Below are positions 37,844 through 47,171 of a stretch of DNA of 64,000 nucleotides, piece after piece. The notes under the pieces were generated by a model. That model made no database searches. It saw nothing but the letters and a program-made list of their open reading frames with translations, and had not been told where the DNA came from. Where the stretch lies: assembly GCA_023382715.1 (NCBI GenBank), contig JAHDWP010000008.1, forward strand, positions 47,505 through 111,504, in the 5' to 3' direction. Each line of letters begins with the position of its first letter. Positions within the stretch are counted from its first letter, which is position 1. Source of the stretch: Anaerolineae bacterium (GTDB lineage: Bacteria > Chloroflexota > Anaerolineae > Aggregatilineales > Aggregatilineaceae). The position numbers and the translations under genes were made by a program.

Positions 37844-40485
37844 TGCTCAGTCTCCTCAACCACGATCTCACCGATAAACAGGCGCCGGTCAGGGCCAGCG
37901 CCCGCGCCCGTCACTGGATAGCGAACGCCAGTGCGCGCCTCAAACATGCCCAGGGCCACGACATACTCACCTGGGGGCAGGTCTGCGGGCAGCGGGACGG
38001 TATACGTGTCGCCCAGGATGCCAGGCAGCCAGTTGGCCGGTGGCAATGCCCCTCCGCCGGGGCGGGTAACCACCTGAGCGACCGGCTCCGCATCTACCCT
38101 GTCCCTATTATACAGATGAACGAAGATCACGCCGTCTCCTGCGCCGGGCGCTGCCCCCTGCCACACCGCGCGCACCGCGATCTGGCCGCCCACGCCTTCC
38201 TCAGGCGGTGTGAAGTCGAGCGCCACTTCGCGCAGACGCACCGCGCCCGTCTCGCCGAAGACGGCGACCGACGGCCCTTCGTCCGCCCCCTGCGGCTGAA
38301 AGTCGCCCTGATACGCCCAGTGATAGTACGGCGAATAGGCGTCAGCGCGCGGATCATCTACCTGCGCTTCGATGCGCACCCGCGTGCGCGTCCCGCTGAT
38401 CTGCGCGGCGGGCACCCAGGTGACGATCTCGACCCAGCGCCCCGGCACGGCGGGCTGCACGCGCTCCGCAACACGATCGCCGTTCACGAAAATCGCCAGC
38501 GGCACGCTCGCCCGCCCGTGCACGCGCGTGACCAGCAGCAGGTCTTCGCCGGGCCGCGTGCGCAGTGTGAACGACTCGCCACCAGTCAGGACGCGCCCGC
38601 CGTCGGTCGCCCGGCAGCCTTCTTCCTCGGCCAGCCCGCAGACGTGGTACCAGTGCGTGTAGACCTCGGTGATGAAGCCGGGCGGGGACTCAGCCTGCCA
38701 CCAGGTGTAATCATGCGCATCTTCGCTGCCCAGGTTGGCGACATCCACCGCATCTGCCAGCGCCAGGCCGTGCACCGCGTCCAGCGTGGAGGCTTGCGCG
38801 GCGATCTCCTCCGGGCGTGTAGTAGCCCAGTCCGCCGTGTACACCGCCTGGTAATCCGTCGCCGCTGCGACGTTGTGCTCGCCCAGCGTCACCGGGAACT
38901 CGGCCAGCACGTCGCCAAACACGCCCGCGTCCAACAGGTAGCGCAGCCCCTGCACGTCCGGGTAGATCGCGAACGCGCCGGGCCGGTAGCGGCTGTGAGC
39001 CATGTGCTCGTAGATCGCACCGGGGCCTTGCCGCCACGACGGGGCCGGGCCGGGCAGCGTCAGGCCGACCACATCGTACAGCGGGCGCTCGCTGAAGTAG
39101 CCCATCATGCCCACATCGTGCACGCCAACGCGCGGCGCACCCGGCTCCACAGGCAGGTTATCGCGCACCCAGCGGGCCATCGGCACCTGCTGATCGCGCA
39201 CGACGGCCACATTCTCGCCGTAGTAACCGGCGAAGCTCAGCGCCGTCAGCAGCGAGGGGAGAAGAATCAGCGCGGGCAGCGCCCAGCCCCAGGCCCGCCA
39301 CCCCTTGCGCGCGGCCAGCCCCTCGCCCAGCCCGCGCGCCGTCCACGCCGCCGCCGGGTAGAAAAGCGCCATCGCTGGAAGCTGGTAGCGCTTGAACTGC
39401 CAGAAGGCCGTGTCGAGCGTGGCGACCGCCGCCGTCAGCAGCAGGATCGTCGCCAGGGCCAGCGCCGCCGCGTTGATGCGCCGCCCCCGCCAGGCCAGCC
39501 AGGTGCCCGCCAGCAGCGCCCCCAGCGCCGCCGGGGCCAGCAGCGGCGAGGTGAAGATGCCGAAGTCCGCGCTGCGCCCGACGAGCAGCTCGCCCCACAT
39601 CCGCCCAAAGGACGAGAGCACGCCCACCAACCGCTCGCTGAGCGGCGCGCCCGTATTCGCCAGCAGCGACTTGGCCTGCATCCCCGACGCTGACGCGCTG
39701 CCCGTCGCCGCCCAGTTGAGCGTGGGCTGGATCAGCGCCGCCGCCACCGGCAAGGCCAGCAGCGCGCCCCGTCGCAGCCGTGCCCGCCCCTCGCGCGGCC
39801 AATCATCTCGCACGGCCAAGAAAAGCATGGCCAGCAGCGCCACGATGACGCCTTCCGGGCGAGTCAGCGCCGCCAGCGCCCCCGCAGCAACAGCCAGGCG
39901 GCGGCGATTGCTCTGCGCGGCATAGAAGGTCAGCAGCGCGAGGAACAGGAAGAGCGCCGTCTCCATGCCGCTGAGCGCCGCCCACACGAACGGCCCCGTC
40001 ACGGCGTAGGCCAGGGCCAGCGCCAGCGCGTACCCCGCCCCACCCGGCTCCTCGGCCAGCGGACTCGCCCGCCCGATCAGGTAGACCAGCCACACCGATC
40101 CGAAGAAAGCCAGCGCGCCGATGCCCAGCGCCCAGTAGGCCAGCGCCCAGCCGTCGCAGCCCGCCACGTGGCCAAGCGCCAACAGCGGCGCGTAGAGCAG
40201 GCTGGTCGCGCCGGAAGTCGGCGGATCGCCCGGGTAGTACGTCAGCGGCTGCCCCGCTGCCCACTGGTGCGCGTACTGGAAGTGAATGTAGGTGTCGTCC
40301 AGGGGCATCAGCAGCGGATCGCGGCTCACCGCCAGGCTCACGCTCAGCGTGAGCGTCACGACTGCCCCCACCACGACCACAAGGGCCAGCCACGCCGTCC
40401 ACTGCTCGCGGCTGGCCCCTGCTGTCTGGAGCCACGGTCGGCGGCGCGGCACGCCGTGCGCCACGCCGCCCGTATCATCCGGCAT
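37840..40485 (-). CDS. GT-C-type membrane glycosyltransferase-like protein with large outer domain
   Basis: The 881-residue protein has about ten hydrophobic spans in residues 25-430. Early there is a DDTYIHFQYAHQWAAGQP segment with the acidic pair typical of GT-C enzymes using polyprenyl-phosphate sugars, and later a GMET motif. Residues 440-881 form a large presumably external region with beta-rich parts (FTLRTRPGEDLLLVTRVHG). No specific donor can be named. Oddly it sits within the F420/molybdenum hydroxylase operon, 8 bases after a thioesterase gene and overlapping the XdhD-like start. Confidence 0.65.
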   Translation of the reverse strand: MPDDTGGVAHGVPRRRPWLQTAGASREQWTAWLALVVVVGAVVTLTLSVSLAVSRDPLLMPLDDTYIHFQYAHQWAAGQPLTYYPGDPPTSGATSLLYAPLLALGHVAGCDGWALAYWALGIGALAFFGSVWLVYLIGRASPLAEEPGGAGYALALALAYAVTGPFVWAALSGMETALFLFLALLTFYAAQSNRRRLAVAAGALAALTRPEGVIVALLAMLFLAVRDDWPREGRARLRRGALLALPVAAALIQPTLNWAATGSASASGMQAKSLLANTGAPLSERLVGVLSSFGRMWGELLVGRSADFGIFTSPLLAPAALGALLAGTWLAWRGRRINAAALALATILLLTAAVATLDTAFWQFKRYQLPAMALFYPAAAWTARGLGEGLAARKGWRAWGWALPALILLPSLLTALSFAGYYGENVAVVRDQQVPMARWVRDNLPVEPGAPRVGVHDVGMMGYFSERPLYDVVGLTLPGPAPSWRQGPGAIYEHMAHSRYRPGAFAIYPDVQGLRYLLDAGVFGDVLAEFPVTLGEHNVAAATDYQAVYTADWATTRPEEIAAQASTLDAVHGLALADAVDVANLGSEDAHDYTWWQAESPPGFITEVYTHWYHVCGLAEEEGCRATDGGRVLTGGESFTLRTRPGEDLLLVTRVHGRASVPLAIFVNGDRVAERVQPAVPGRWVEIVTWVPAAQISGTRTRVRIEAQVDDPRADAYSPYYHWAYQGDFQPQGADEGPSVAVFGETGAVRLREVALDFTPPEEGVGGQIAVRAVWQGAAPGAGDGVIFVHLYNRDRVDAEPVAQVVTRPGGGALPPANWLPGILGDTYTVPLPADLPPGEYVVALGMFEARTGVRYPVTGAGAGPDRRLFIGEIVVEETEQ

Positions 40486-40493
40486 CAGCCGCC

Positions 40494-41012
40494 TCAGCCA
40501 CCCTCTTCCGGATACACCTGCCAGCCCACGTCGGCGGCGAGCATCTGCGTCACGTGCTCATGAGGGATGTCCACCAGCGTCGCCGACGCCTCAACGGCCA
40601 CCGAACCGTCGGCCAGCGCGATCTCGCCGCTGACCAGCGCCATTCGCCCGCGATCCTGGTCCACGCGCCCGCGCACGGTGAACTCTTCGTCCAGCGGCAC
40701 CGGGCGGCGATAGCGGATCTCCATCTTCGCCGTGAACATGAAGCGCGCCTGCTCAACGGCGTCGCCGCCCTCGTCGGCCAGCAGCGCGCGGCCCATCGTC
40801 TCGTCGAGAATCGTCGCCAGGATGCCGCCGTGCGTCATGCCGGGGTAGCTCTGGTACTGCTCGCCAAGCGTCACCCGCGCCACCACGCGCTGATAGCCAT
40901 CGTTGAAGAAGCGGATGCGCAGCCCGCACGGATTCGCCACCCCGCAGACGAAGCACCAGCGCGCGCTCGGCTGCTGGTCGAACCGCTCCACCGAGGGAGG
41001 TTGAATAGACAC
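40494..41012 (-). CDS. Hotdog-fold (PaaI-type) thioesterase
   Basis: A 172-residue hotdog protein with C.VCG.ANP-like start (CFVCGVANPCGLRIRF), the core YPGMTHGGILATILDETMGRALL with HGG and the catalytic Asp/Glu helix, and a second sheet (MEIRYRRPVPLDEEFTVRG). Such enzymes hydrolyse acyl-CoA thioesters. The substrate is unknown. It lies 24 bases after the F420-dependent oxidoreductase gene on the same strand. Confidence 0.82.
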   Translation of the reverse strand: MSIQPPSVERFDQQPSARWCFVCGVANPCGLRIRFFNDGYQRVVARVTLGEQYQSYPGMTHGGILATILDETMGRALLADEGGDAVEQARFMFTAKMEIRYRRPVPLDEEFTVRGRVDQDRGRMALVSGEIALADGSVAVEASATLVDIPHEHVTQMLAADVGWQVYPEEGG

Positions 41013-41036
41013 CTGCGCCTCGCTATGTCAGGCCTG

Positions 41037-42044
41037 TCAGTTGCTATAGCCGTCGGCGAACGTGTCAATCATCAGCCGCACATCGTCGCCCAGCGGGTAG
41101 AGCACCGGGCACGTGCAGCCGGCGGACACGTACTCGCGGACTTTGGCGCGCACTTCGGCTGGCGTCCCCGACGCGGTGATCAGTTGCACTACGTCATCGG
41201 GCACCAGCGTCATGGCGCGCTCGATCTGCTCTTCGGTCGCCGGCCAGGTCAGCACCTGGTGAATCTCGTCGAGCAGCTCACTGCTGACGCCGCTGGCCTT
41301 CATGATGTGCGGCTGCTGGCCCAGGTACTGCGTGACCAGCTTGCGCGCGCCATCCAGGGCCTTCTTGCGGTCGCTGTCCACCGAGCACACGACCAGTTGA
41401 GGCCGGTCAATGTCTGCCACCGTGCGCCCGGCCAGCTTCGCGCCGGCCTCCAGTTGCTCCAGCGCGGCCACGTTATAAGCGGGCGACACCAGGTAGTTGA
41501 GCACTGCGCCATCGGCGATCTCGCCGGCCATGGTCATCATCTTGGGGCCAGTCGCGCCGATATAGATCGGCACGTTGCGCGGCTCGCGCCGCCCGTGCAC
41601 GATATCCAGCTCGATGCCGGTCACGTTCACAAACTCGCCGTGAAACGTGACATTCTTCATCGCCAGCAGGTCGCGCACCACGGTCACATGCTCGCGCATG
41701 GCCAGCAGCGGCTTGGTGCGCTCGATGCCCACGTTCTTGGCCAGCGGATCCCACCACGCGCCAATGCCCAGCAGAATCCGATCGGGGGCCAGGTCGTCGA
41801 GCGTCAGGAACGTCGCCGCCGTCAGCGCCGCGTTGCGCGTCCAGTTGTTGATCACGCCGGAGCCGACCTTGATACGCTTGGTCGTCGCCGCATAAGCCGC
41901 CATCGGGACGATGGCATCGCGCACCAGGCGGCTTTCCGCCTGCCAGACGGCCTCAAAGCCGCGATCCTCAGCGTACTGCACGTACTGGATCGCGTCTGCC
42001 AGCGGGTGCGCATCCTGCAAGTACAAAGCCACTCGATCAGCCAT
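41037..42044 (-). CDS. LLM-class F420-dependent oxidoreductase (Mer-like)
   Basis: The 335-residue protein is a bacterial luciferase-like TIM barrel. It has [50 protein letters not shown] and [28 protein letters not shown], which mark the F420-dependent subgroup related to methylenetetrahydromethanopterin reductase. It would use reduced F420 to reduce, or oxidised F420 to oxidise, an unknown substrate. It stands 45 bases after cofC, so the coenzyme genes and a user enzyme are co-directional. It is the best candidate for the F420-using step of the locus. Confidence 0.82.
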   Translation of the reverse strand: MADRVALYLQDAHPLADAIQYVQYAEDRGFEAVWQAESRLVRDAIVPMAAYAATTKRIKVGSGVINNWTRNAALTAATFLTLDDLAPDRILLGIGAWWDPLAKNVGIERTKPLLAMREHVTVVRDLLAMKNVTFHGEFVNVTGIELDIVHGRREPRNVPIYIGATGPKMMTMAGEIADGAVLNYLVSPAYNVAALEQLEAGAKLAGRTVADIDRPQLVVCSVDSDRKKALDGARKLVTQYLGQQPHIMKASGVSSELLDEIHQVLTWPATEEQIERAMTLVPDDVVQLITASGTPAEVRAKVREYVSAGCTCPVLYPLGDDVRLMIDTFADGYSN

Positions 42045-42089
42045 AAACCTTCTCCTGTCTATCCTGTATGCCGCTGCAGAATCGATTGC

Positions 42090-42755
42090 TTACGGGGTGC
42101 CGCCAGATAGCGGCACGCCTTCCGGGCCAATTCGCTCTATGATAGGCTCTCCCAACGCCTTTGCCAACTCAATATAGCGGGCCAGGTCGTCGGGCGTGTC
42201 AATGTCCAGCGACGCGCTCTCCGAACGGTGCACGACCACCGTCGCGCCCGCTTCGCGCGCGTAGTACTGGTGACGGTTGAAGCTGTTCTCGCCAAAAGCA
42301 TAGGGGATGATCCCCGGCGGCCTGACGAACAGCAGATTGGTGCCTTGCTCGCGACGGTCGGGCACCAGCACCACGGAGTTGTGGTAATGACCCACGTCCA
42401 CGACCGTCCCAATGTCCATCGCCGACAGCAGGGGGATGTCCGCCGGCACCACGAGCACCGCCTCGCTGCCCCACGCCTTGGACGCCTGCGTAGCCCGCAG
42501 TAGGGCGTTGTTAAGCTCCGGCGTGCCGCTCTCCTGCACCGTCTGCGCGCCCAGGTCGCGGGCCAGCGCCAGCGCTTGCATATCGCGGCTGATGACCAAC
42601 ACACCCTGAATGTGCGACAGTGGCAGCAACAACCGCACGGTGCGCAACATCATTTGAGTCGCCAGGTATTGGCGCTGCTCTGCCGGCAGCACCCCCGCCA
42701 GACGGCTCTTCGCCCTGTTCAACGGCTTCACTGGCACAATCGCCCATACACTCAT
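42090..42755 (-). CDS. cofC: 2-phospho-L-lactate/phosphoenolpyruvate guanylyltransferase (CofC/FbiD)
   Basis: The 221-residue GT-A fold enzyme starts [23 protein letters not shown], with PVKPLNRAKSRL as the CofC nucleotide motif, and has VVPADIPLLSAMDI and NLLFVRPPG. It joins GTP to 2-phospholactate or phosphoenolpyruvate for F420 synthesis. ATG at 42755 overlaps the cofD stop (ATGA) and has GGGAG upstream. A longer frame to 43025 lies antisense in register with cofD and is not real. Confidence 0.9.
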   Translation of the reverse strand: MSVWAIVPVKPLNRAKSRLAGVLPAEQRQYLATQMMLRTVRLLLPLSHIQGVLVISRDMQALALARDLGAQTVQESGTPELNNALLRATQASKAWGSEAVLVVPADIPLLSAMDIGTVVDVGHYHNSVVLVPDRREQGTNLLFVRPPGIIPYAFGENSFNRHQYYAREAGATVVVHRSESASLDIDTPDDLARYIELAKALGEPIIERIGPEGVPLSGGTP

Positions 42756-43702
42756 CGCTGTAGGCTCCCTGCCCACCCCAAAACCTCGCGCGCCAAACGC
42801 GCTTTGTCGGCATCTGTTTTCATCAACGTAGCTGTGACCAGCGCCGGAACAGCCATATCTGCCGCCTGGCCGGCGTCGGCGCTGTCCACCACCAGCCCAT
42901 CCACCAATCCCTGATAATAGCGCGCCACACCCGCCGGAGAAATATCCAGCCCCAGCTCCGGCATCAGCTTGGCCGCCGGCCCCTTGACCGCCTGCCCGCC
43001 GATGAACGGGCTGACCGCCACACACACGCCTCGCCGTCCGCGCAGCGCCTCTCTCATGCCGCCGGCGGCCAGGATCGGCGCGACCGACAGCACGGGATTG
43101 GACGGGCAGATCACGATCACCTCAGCGGTGGCCAGGGCCTCGCCGACCGCCCCGGTGATGCGCGCTTCCTCTGCGCCGCGAAACTGCACGTCGCGGACGG
43201 TCGGCTGCCAGCGCCAGCGTACGAAGTAGTCCTGAAAGGCCAGCGCGCCGCGTTCTTCCGTGTCCACCATGGTCGCCAGCGGGTCATCGGTGACCGGCAA
43301 CAACCGCTGCCGGACGCCCAGCGCCCCTGCCAGGCGAGCCGTCACTTCCGTCAGCGACAGGCCCGCCGCCAGCCAGTGCGTGCGCAGCAGGTGCGTGGCC
43401 ACATCGCGGTCCCCCAGGCGGAACCAGGTGTCTTCGCCATAGCGCGCCAGCATCTCGAGCATCTGGACGCTGTCCCCGGCCAGTCCCCAGCCCGTCTCCG
43501 GGTTGGCGACTCCGGCCAGCGTGTACATCACCGTGTCCAGGTCGGGCGAGATATGCAGGCCGTAGAGCGCGAAATCATCGGCCACATTGCCGACGACCGT
43601 CAGGCGGTCGGGCGGCAAGACCTGCGCCAGCCCAAAGACCAGCTTGGCCCCGCCCACCCCTCCGGCCAGCGCCACCACGCGCGGCGCATCTGTCAGAACC
43701 AT
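42752..43702 (-). CDS. cofD: 2-phospho-L-lactate transferase (CofD/FbiA)
   Basis: The 316-residue protein reads [50 protein letters not shown] and [15 protein letters not shown], the CofD signatures. CofD joins the activated phospho-acid to the deazaflavin Fo to give F420-0 or dehydro-F420-0. ATG at 43702 lies within the 3' end of the nitroreductase gene (10-base overlap), so coupling is likely. The Fo synthase genes (cofG/cofH) are not in the window. Confidence 0.93.
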   Translation of the reverse strand: MVLTDAPRVVALAGGVGGAKLVFGLAQVLPPDRLTVVGNVADDFALYGLHISPDLDTVMYTLAGVANPETGWGLAGDSVQMLEMLARYGEDTWFRLGDRDVATHLLRTHWLAAGLSLTEVTARLAGALGVRQRLLPVTDDPLATMVDTEERGALAFQDYFVRWRWQPTVRDVQFRGAEEARITGAVGEALATAEVIVICPSNPVLSVAPILAAGGMREALRGRRGVCVAVSPFIGGQAVKGPAAKLMPELGLDISPAGVARYYQGLVDGLVVDSADAGQAADMAVPALVTATLMKTDADKARLAREVLGWAGSLQR

Positions 43703-44298
43703 CGGACCTTCGCTTCCAGGGGCGCGCGATCTTTGCTGCGTGCCTCCGCGGGATAGCCCACCGTCAGCAGGGCTTGTGCCTCCCAGTCGGGCGGCAGGCC
43801 GAGCGTTTCGCGCACCACGTCCGGGCAGAACAGCGGCGCGCACATCCAGCACATCCCCAACCCCTGCGCGTGCGCCATCAGCAACATGTTCTGGACGGCC
43901 AGGGCCACGCTCTGCGCCGCCATTTCCCGCTCAAGACTCTGGCGGCGGACATCGGGGTAGCGATTCATGTCCGCCATGCTCAGAAACACGACGATCACCG
44001 CCGGCGCGCCGCCGATGCGCGCCACCGAGCGCGCAACCTGGCGTTCTACCTCGTCCGGCGCCAGGCCGTCCGCCAGCAAATCGCGGCGAAAGCGCGCGCC
44101 CATTGCTTCGGCCAGGCGCAGGCGCGGCTCCGGCTCAACGAGCGCGGCGAAGCGCCAGGGCTGCCGGTTGTGCGCCGACGGCGCCCAGCGCGCCGCTTCG
44201 AACAGCCGCCCCAGGGCCGTCTGCGAGACGGGCCGCTCGCTGTAGCGGCGCACCGAGCGCCGCGTCTGCATCAGCGCCAGCAGCGCCGTCGCGTCCAT
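43693..44298 (-). CDS. FbiB-type FMN nitroreductase, probable dehydro-F420-0 reductase
   Basis: A 201-residue nitroreductase-fold protein with TRRSVRRYSERPV, ARWAPSAHNRQPWRFAAL, AQSVALAVQNMLLMAHAQGLG and LPPDWEAQALLTVGYP. It resembles the C-terminal domain of mycobacterial FbiB, which uses FMN to reduce dehydro-F420-0. In this window that domain is a separate gene set between cofE and cofD, with 4 bases before it and a 10-base overlap after it. This points to the phosphoenolpyruvate route of F420 synthesis. ATG at 44298 is chosen from several nearby starts. Confidence 0.82.
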   Translation of the reverse strand: MDATALLALMQTRRSVRRYSERPVSQTALGRLFEAARWAPSAHNRQPWRFAALVEPEPRLRLAEAMGARFRRDLLADGLAPDEVERQVARSVARIGGAPAVIVVFLSMADMNRYPDVRRQSLEREMAAQSVALAVQNMLLMAHAQGLGMCWMCAPLFCPDVVRETLGLPPDWEAQALLTVGYPAEARSKDRAPLEAKVRWF

Positions 44299-44302
44299 GC
44301 CG

Positions 44303-45112
44303 TCACTCACCCGCATCCTGATGATCGGCATACAGGTCAAGGGCTTCGGGCCGGACGAGATCGGCGGCGCAGCCCTCGCCCGGCGGGAGGGTCATGCCGC
44401 GCACCAGCACCGCCGGCAGCCCTTCCGCCCCCTGCCCGCTGACCAGCCCCGCCGCCGCCGCCAGCTCGTCGCCCAGCCCGGTCACAGTGATATGCAGCTC
44501 GCGCCCATAAAGGTCATGCTGCCCGCGCTTGTCCCAGGCCGCCGGGAACCCGGCCAGCCCGATAGCCACGCCCACCGTCCCGATGCGGAACGGGCGGCCA
44601 TGCGAGTCGCTGATGACAACGCCGGGCGCAATGCCGGCCAGGTCGTGCAGGCGCTGGCGAATCTGCCTCGCCGAGCGATCGGGGTCTTCGGGCAGCAGCA
44701 GCACCCAGTCTTCTCCCTCGCGGCCCACGTTCGAGTGATCAATCCCCGCGTTAGCCAGCGTGAAGCCCAGCCGGTGCCGCACGATCAGCACGTCCGGGCG
44801 CATGCGCGAGATGGCGCTGGACTCGCGCAGGATAAGCTCGACCATGCGCGGGTCCTTGCGCGTCCGCTCCGCCACCCGGCAGGCGCGCGCCGACGGCTCG
44901 ACCGTGCGCAGGTCCACAAAGCGCCCCTCAGCTTTGGAGACCAGCTTGGAAGTGATGACGAGAATATCTCCCGGCTCGATGGCCAGGCCCGCGACTTCGA
45001 GACTGGCGATCAGCAGCGTCGCCAGGTCGTCGCCAGGCTGAACGTGGGGGATATTCGGCAGACCGATCAGGGTCAGACGGGTGAGCTGCGCAGCCGTCGG
45101 CACGTCATTCAA
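44303..45112 (-). CDS. cofE: Coenzyme F420-0:L-glutamate ligase (CofE)
   Basis: The 269-residue enzyme adds gamma-linked glutamates to F420-0 using GTP. It shows LTLIGLPNIPHVQPGDDLATLL, ILVITSKLVSKAEGR, ILRESSAI, DHSNVG and VVISDSHGRPFRIGTVGVAIG, the usual CofE order. The frame starts at TTG 45112, overlapping npdG by 8 bases; GTG at 45103 is an alternative. It is a stand-alone ligase, since the reductase domain found fused in FbiB is the next gene. Confidence 0.93.
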   Translation of the reverse strand: MNDVPTAAQLTRLTLIGLPNIPHVQPGDDLATLLIASLEVAGLAIEPGDILVITSKLVSKAEGRFVDLRTVEPSARACRVAERTRKDPRMVELILRESSAISRMRPDVLIVRHRLGFTLANAGIDHSNVGREGEDWVLLLPEDPDRSARQIRQRLHDLAGIAPGVVISDSHGRPFRIGTVGVAIGLAGFPAAWDKRGQHDLYGRELHITVTGLGDELAAAAGLVSGQGAEGLPAVLVRGMTLPPGEGCAADLVRPEALDLYADHQDAGE

Positions 45113-45797
45113 GGCCCGTGATGCGAATCCCTGCCCCAGCGACCTTGTAGCGCCTGTTGATATAGAGCAGAACAGGCGTCAGCGCTTCGACCGCCACCGC
45201 GTTAGCCAGCGGCCCGGCGTCCACAGCGCGCATCCCCGGAATGGCCTCCACCAACTGCGCGACCTCGCCCTTGGCCTCAGCGTCATCGCTGCACATCAGC
45301 ACATCGCAGTCCACGCCATGAAACGGCTCTTGCAGGTGCGCCGCGCCGACATTCTGGAAGGCCGCCACCACGCGCGCCCCATCGCCCAGCAGCGCCTGCG
45401 CTTCCAGGCTGGCCGCCTTACCCTCTGGCACGTATACCGTGCGCACATTCGGCGGCTGCAAGGGTACCGTGACATCCACCAGAATCTTGCCCTGCACACA
45501 GTCCCTCACCGACTCCAGAATTGCCCCATGCGCGCTGTACGGCACGCTGAGCACCACCAGATCGGCCTGCGCGGCGGCCTCCTCGTTGCTCGTCCCCTGA
45601 ATCGCTTCAGCGCCCAGGACGGCGTTCAGCTCGCTGGCCTTGGCCGCTGCGCGCTCCGCGTCGCGCGAGCCAATCAGCACACGGTAGCCGCTGTGCGCCC
45701 AGCGTAGCACTAGCCCGGAGCCTTCTTTGCCGGTGCCGCCAAGAACTGCGATGGTCAGAAATTTGGGGTCTTTTGACAACCTCGTAGCCTCCGTCAC
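45105..45797 (-). CDS. npdG: NADPH-dependent F420 reductase (F420H2:NADP oxidoreductase)
   Basis: The 230-residue Rossmann protein has IAVLGGTGKEGSGLVLRWA, GSRDAERA for the NADP 2'-phosphate, LSVPYSAHGAILESV, VDVTVPLQPP and a C-terminal PLANAVAVEALTPVLLYIN. It moves hydride between NADP and F420, linking the two redox pools. The GTG start overlaps the ssnA stop (GTGA), so the F420 genes are translationally coupled to a purine-degradation gene. Confidence 0.92.
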   Translation of the reverse strand: MTEATRLSKDPKFLTIAVLGGTGKEGSGLVLRWAHSGYRVLIGSRDAERAAAKASELNAVLGAEAIQGTSNEEAAAQADLVVLSVPYSAHGAILESVRDCVQGKILVDVTVPLQPPNVRTVYVPEGKAASLEAQALLGDGARVVAAFQNVGAAHLQEPFHGVDCDVLMCSDDAEAKGEVAQLVEAIPGMRAVDAGPLANAVAVEALTPVLLYINRRYKVAGAGIRITGLE

Positions 45798-47152
45798 TGC
45801 GCGAGTACCTGCTGGACATAGTGATTATAACGTTCCCAGACCTGGGGAGCGTGCGCCTGCGCCGCTGCTGCAATTGCCCCCTCGTCCAGGGTGAGCAGCA
45901 CCCGGTCGCGCATGAGCACCCTGCCCGCCACGATGGTCGTCGTCACCATCGAGGACTCGAAGCCAAACAGGACATGCCAGGGCAGATTGCCCGCGTTGAG
46001 CGGGGTGAACGGATGATAGTCCACCAGGATCACGTCCGCCGCCGCGCCCGGCACGAGTACCCCCACCTGCTGCGGGAAGAACAGCGACGCCAGGCGCGCG
46101 TTGTTGGTCGTGGCGATCTGGGCGATCCTGTCTCCGGGAGCCAGGCGTGGATCGCGGTTGGCCACCTTGTGCAGCAGGTAGGCCGCCTTCCACTCCGCCC
46201 ACATGTTATTGCTGAAGCCATCGTTGCCCAGCGCCAGGGCGATCCCCTCGTCGAACATGGCATCGAGCGCGGCAGCGCCGACGGCGTTGTTCATGTTCGA
46301 GCGCGGCTGGTGCGATACCCACGTCTGGGTGTCTTTAAGGATAGCCCGCTCGGCAGCGTTGACATGCACCGCGTGGGCGACGATGGTCTGCGGCCCCAGA
46401 ATGCCGAAAGAGTCCAGCCGCTCGACGACGCGCTTTCCCGCCTTGCGCAGGCTGTCCTCTTCGTCAGCTTCGTGCTCGGCCACGTGGATGTGGAAGCCCG
46501 TATCCAGCCCGCTGGCCGCCTCCACACAGGCCCGCAGCGTCTCGTCGGTCAGCGTCAGGCTGGCGTGCAGCCCGAATGTCGCCGCGACGAGCGGGCGCGA
46601 CCGCGCTGCACGCAGAAAACGCACGTTCTCGGCGATGCCCGCCTGCGCCTTGTCCGGCCCATCGCGATCGGTGACTTCGTAGCACAGCACGGCCCGCAGC
46701 CCGGCCTCCGTCACCGCATCGGCGATCACGTCCAGGCTGCCGTCAATGAAGTTGGGGCTGGCGTGATGATCGATCAGCGTGGTCGTGCCGTGTTTGATCG
46801 CATCCACCAGGCAGACCAGCGCGCTGAACCGCACCGCGTCTCGATCGAGCGCCTTATCGAGCGGCCACCACAGCCGCTCCAGGATTTCGGGGAAGTTCCT
46901 GGGCGCTGGCCCCGGAATGCCCATGCCGCGCGAATACGCACCATAGAAATGCGTGTGCGCGCAGACTCCGCCGGGCATGACCAGCTGCCCACGCGCATCA
47001 AGGCGCTCGGCAGCCGGATGTCGTGCTGCCAGCGCGTTCGTTTCGCCCACTTCGCGGATTGTGTCGCCGTCAAGCAGGACAGCGCCACCCTCGATCACGC
47101 GATTCGGTGTCTCCCAGGTAACGACCGTTGCATTCGTGATTAGCAAAGCCAT
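45794..47152 (-). CDS. ssnA: SsnA-like aminohydrolase
   Basis: A 452-residue amidohydrolase close in length and motifs to SsnA of E. coli purine-degradation clusters. Metal and active-site elements are GGVCAHTHFYGAYSRGM (His66, His68), TTLIDHHASPN, FHIHVAEHEADE, IVAHAVHVN and LGNDGFSNNMWAEWK. SsnA proteins are believed to hydrolyse a reduced purine intermediate; the exact bond here is inferred. ATG at 47152 has AGAAGGA upstream. It overlaps npdG at its end and follows an unknown gene by 19 bases. Confidence 0.85.
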   Translation of the reverse strand: MALLITNATVVTWETPNRVIEGGAVLLDGDTIREVGETNALAARHPAAERLDARGQLVMPGGVCAHTHFYGAYSRGMGIPGPAPRNFPEILERLWWPLDKALDRDAVRFSALVCLVDAIKHGTTTLIDHHASPNFIDGSLDVIADAVTEAGLRAVLCYEVTDRDGPDKAQAGIAENVRFLRAARSRPLVAATFGLHASLTLTDETLRACVEAASGLDTGFHIHVAEHEADEEDSLRKAGKRVVERLDSFGILGPQTIVAHAVHVNAAERAILKDTQTWVSHQPRSNMNNAVGAAALDAMFDEGIALALGNDGFSNNMWAEWKAAYLLHKVANRDPRLAPGDRIAQIATTNNARLASLFFPQQVGVLVPGAAADVILVDYHPFTPLNAGNLPWHVLFGFESSMVTTTIVAGRVLMRDRVLLTLDEGAIAAAAQAHAPQVWERYNHYVQQVLAQ

Positions 47153-47171
47153 AGCATCCTTCTCTTGTTTG

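Noticed and set aside
34589..37921. A 1110-codon open frame on the plus strand opposite the XdhD-like gene
   Set aside because: It is antisense to a well-supported gene, has no domain or ribosome site, and is rich in His, Arg and Ala as expected of a GC-rich shadow frame.
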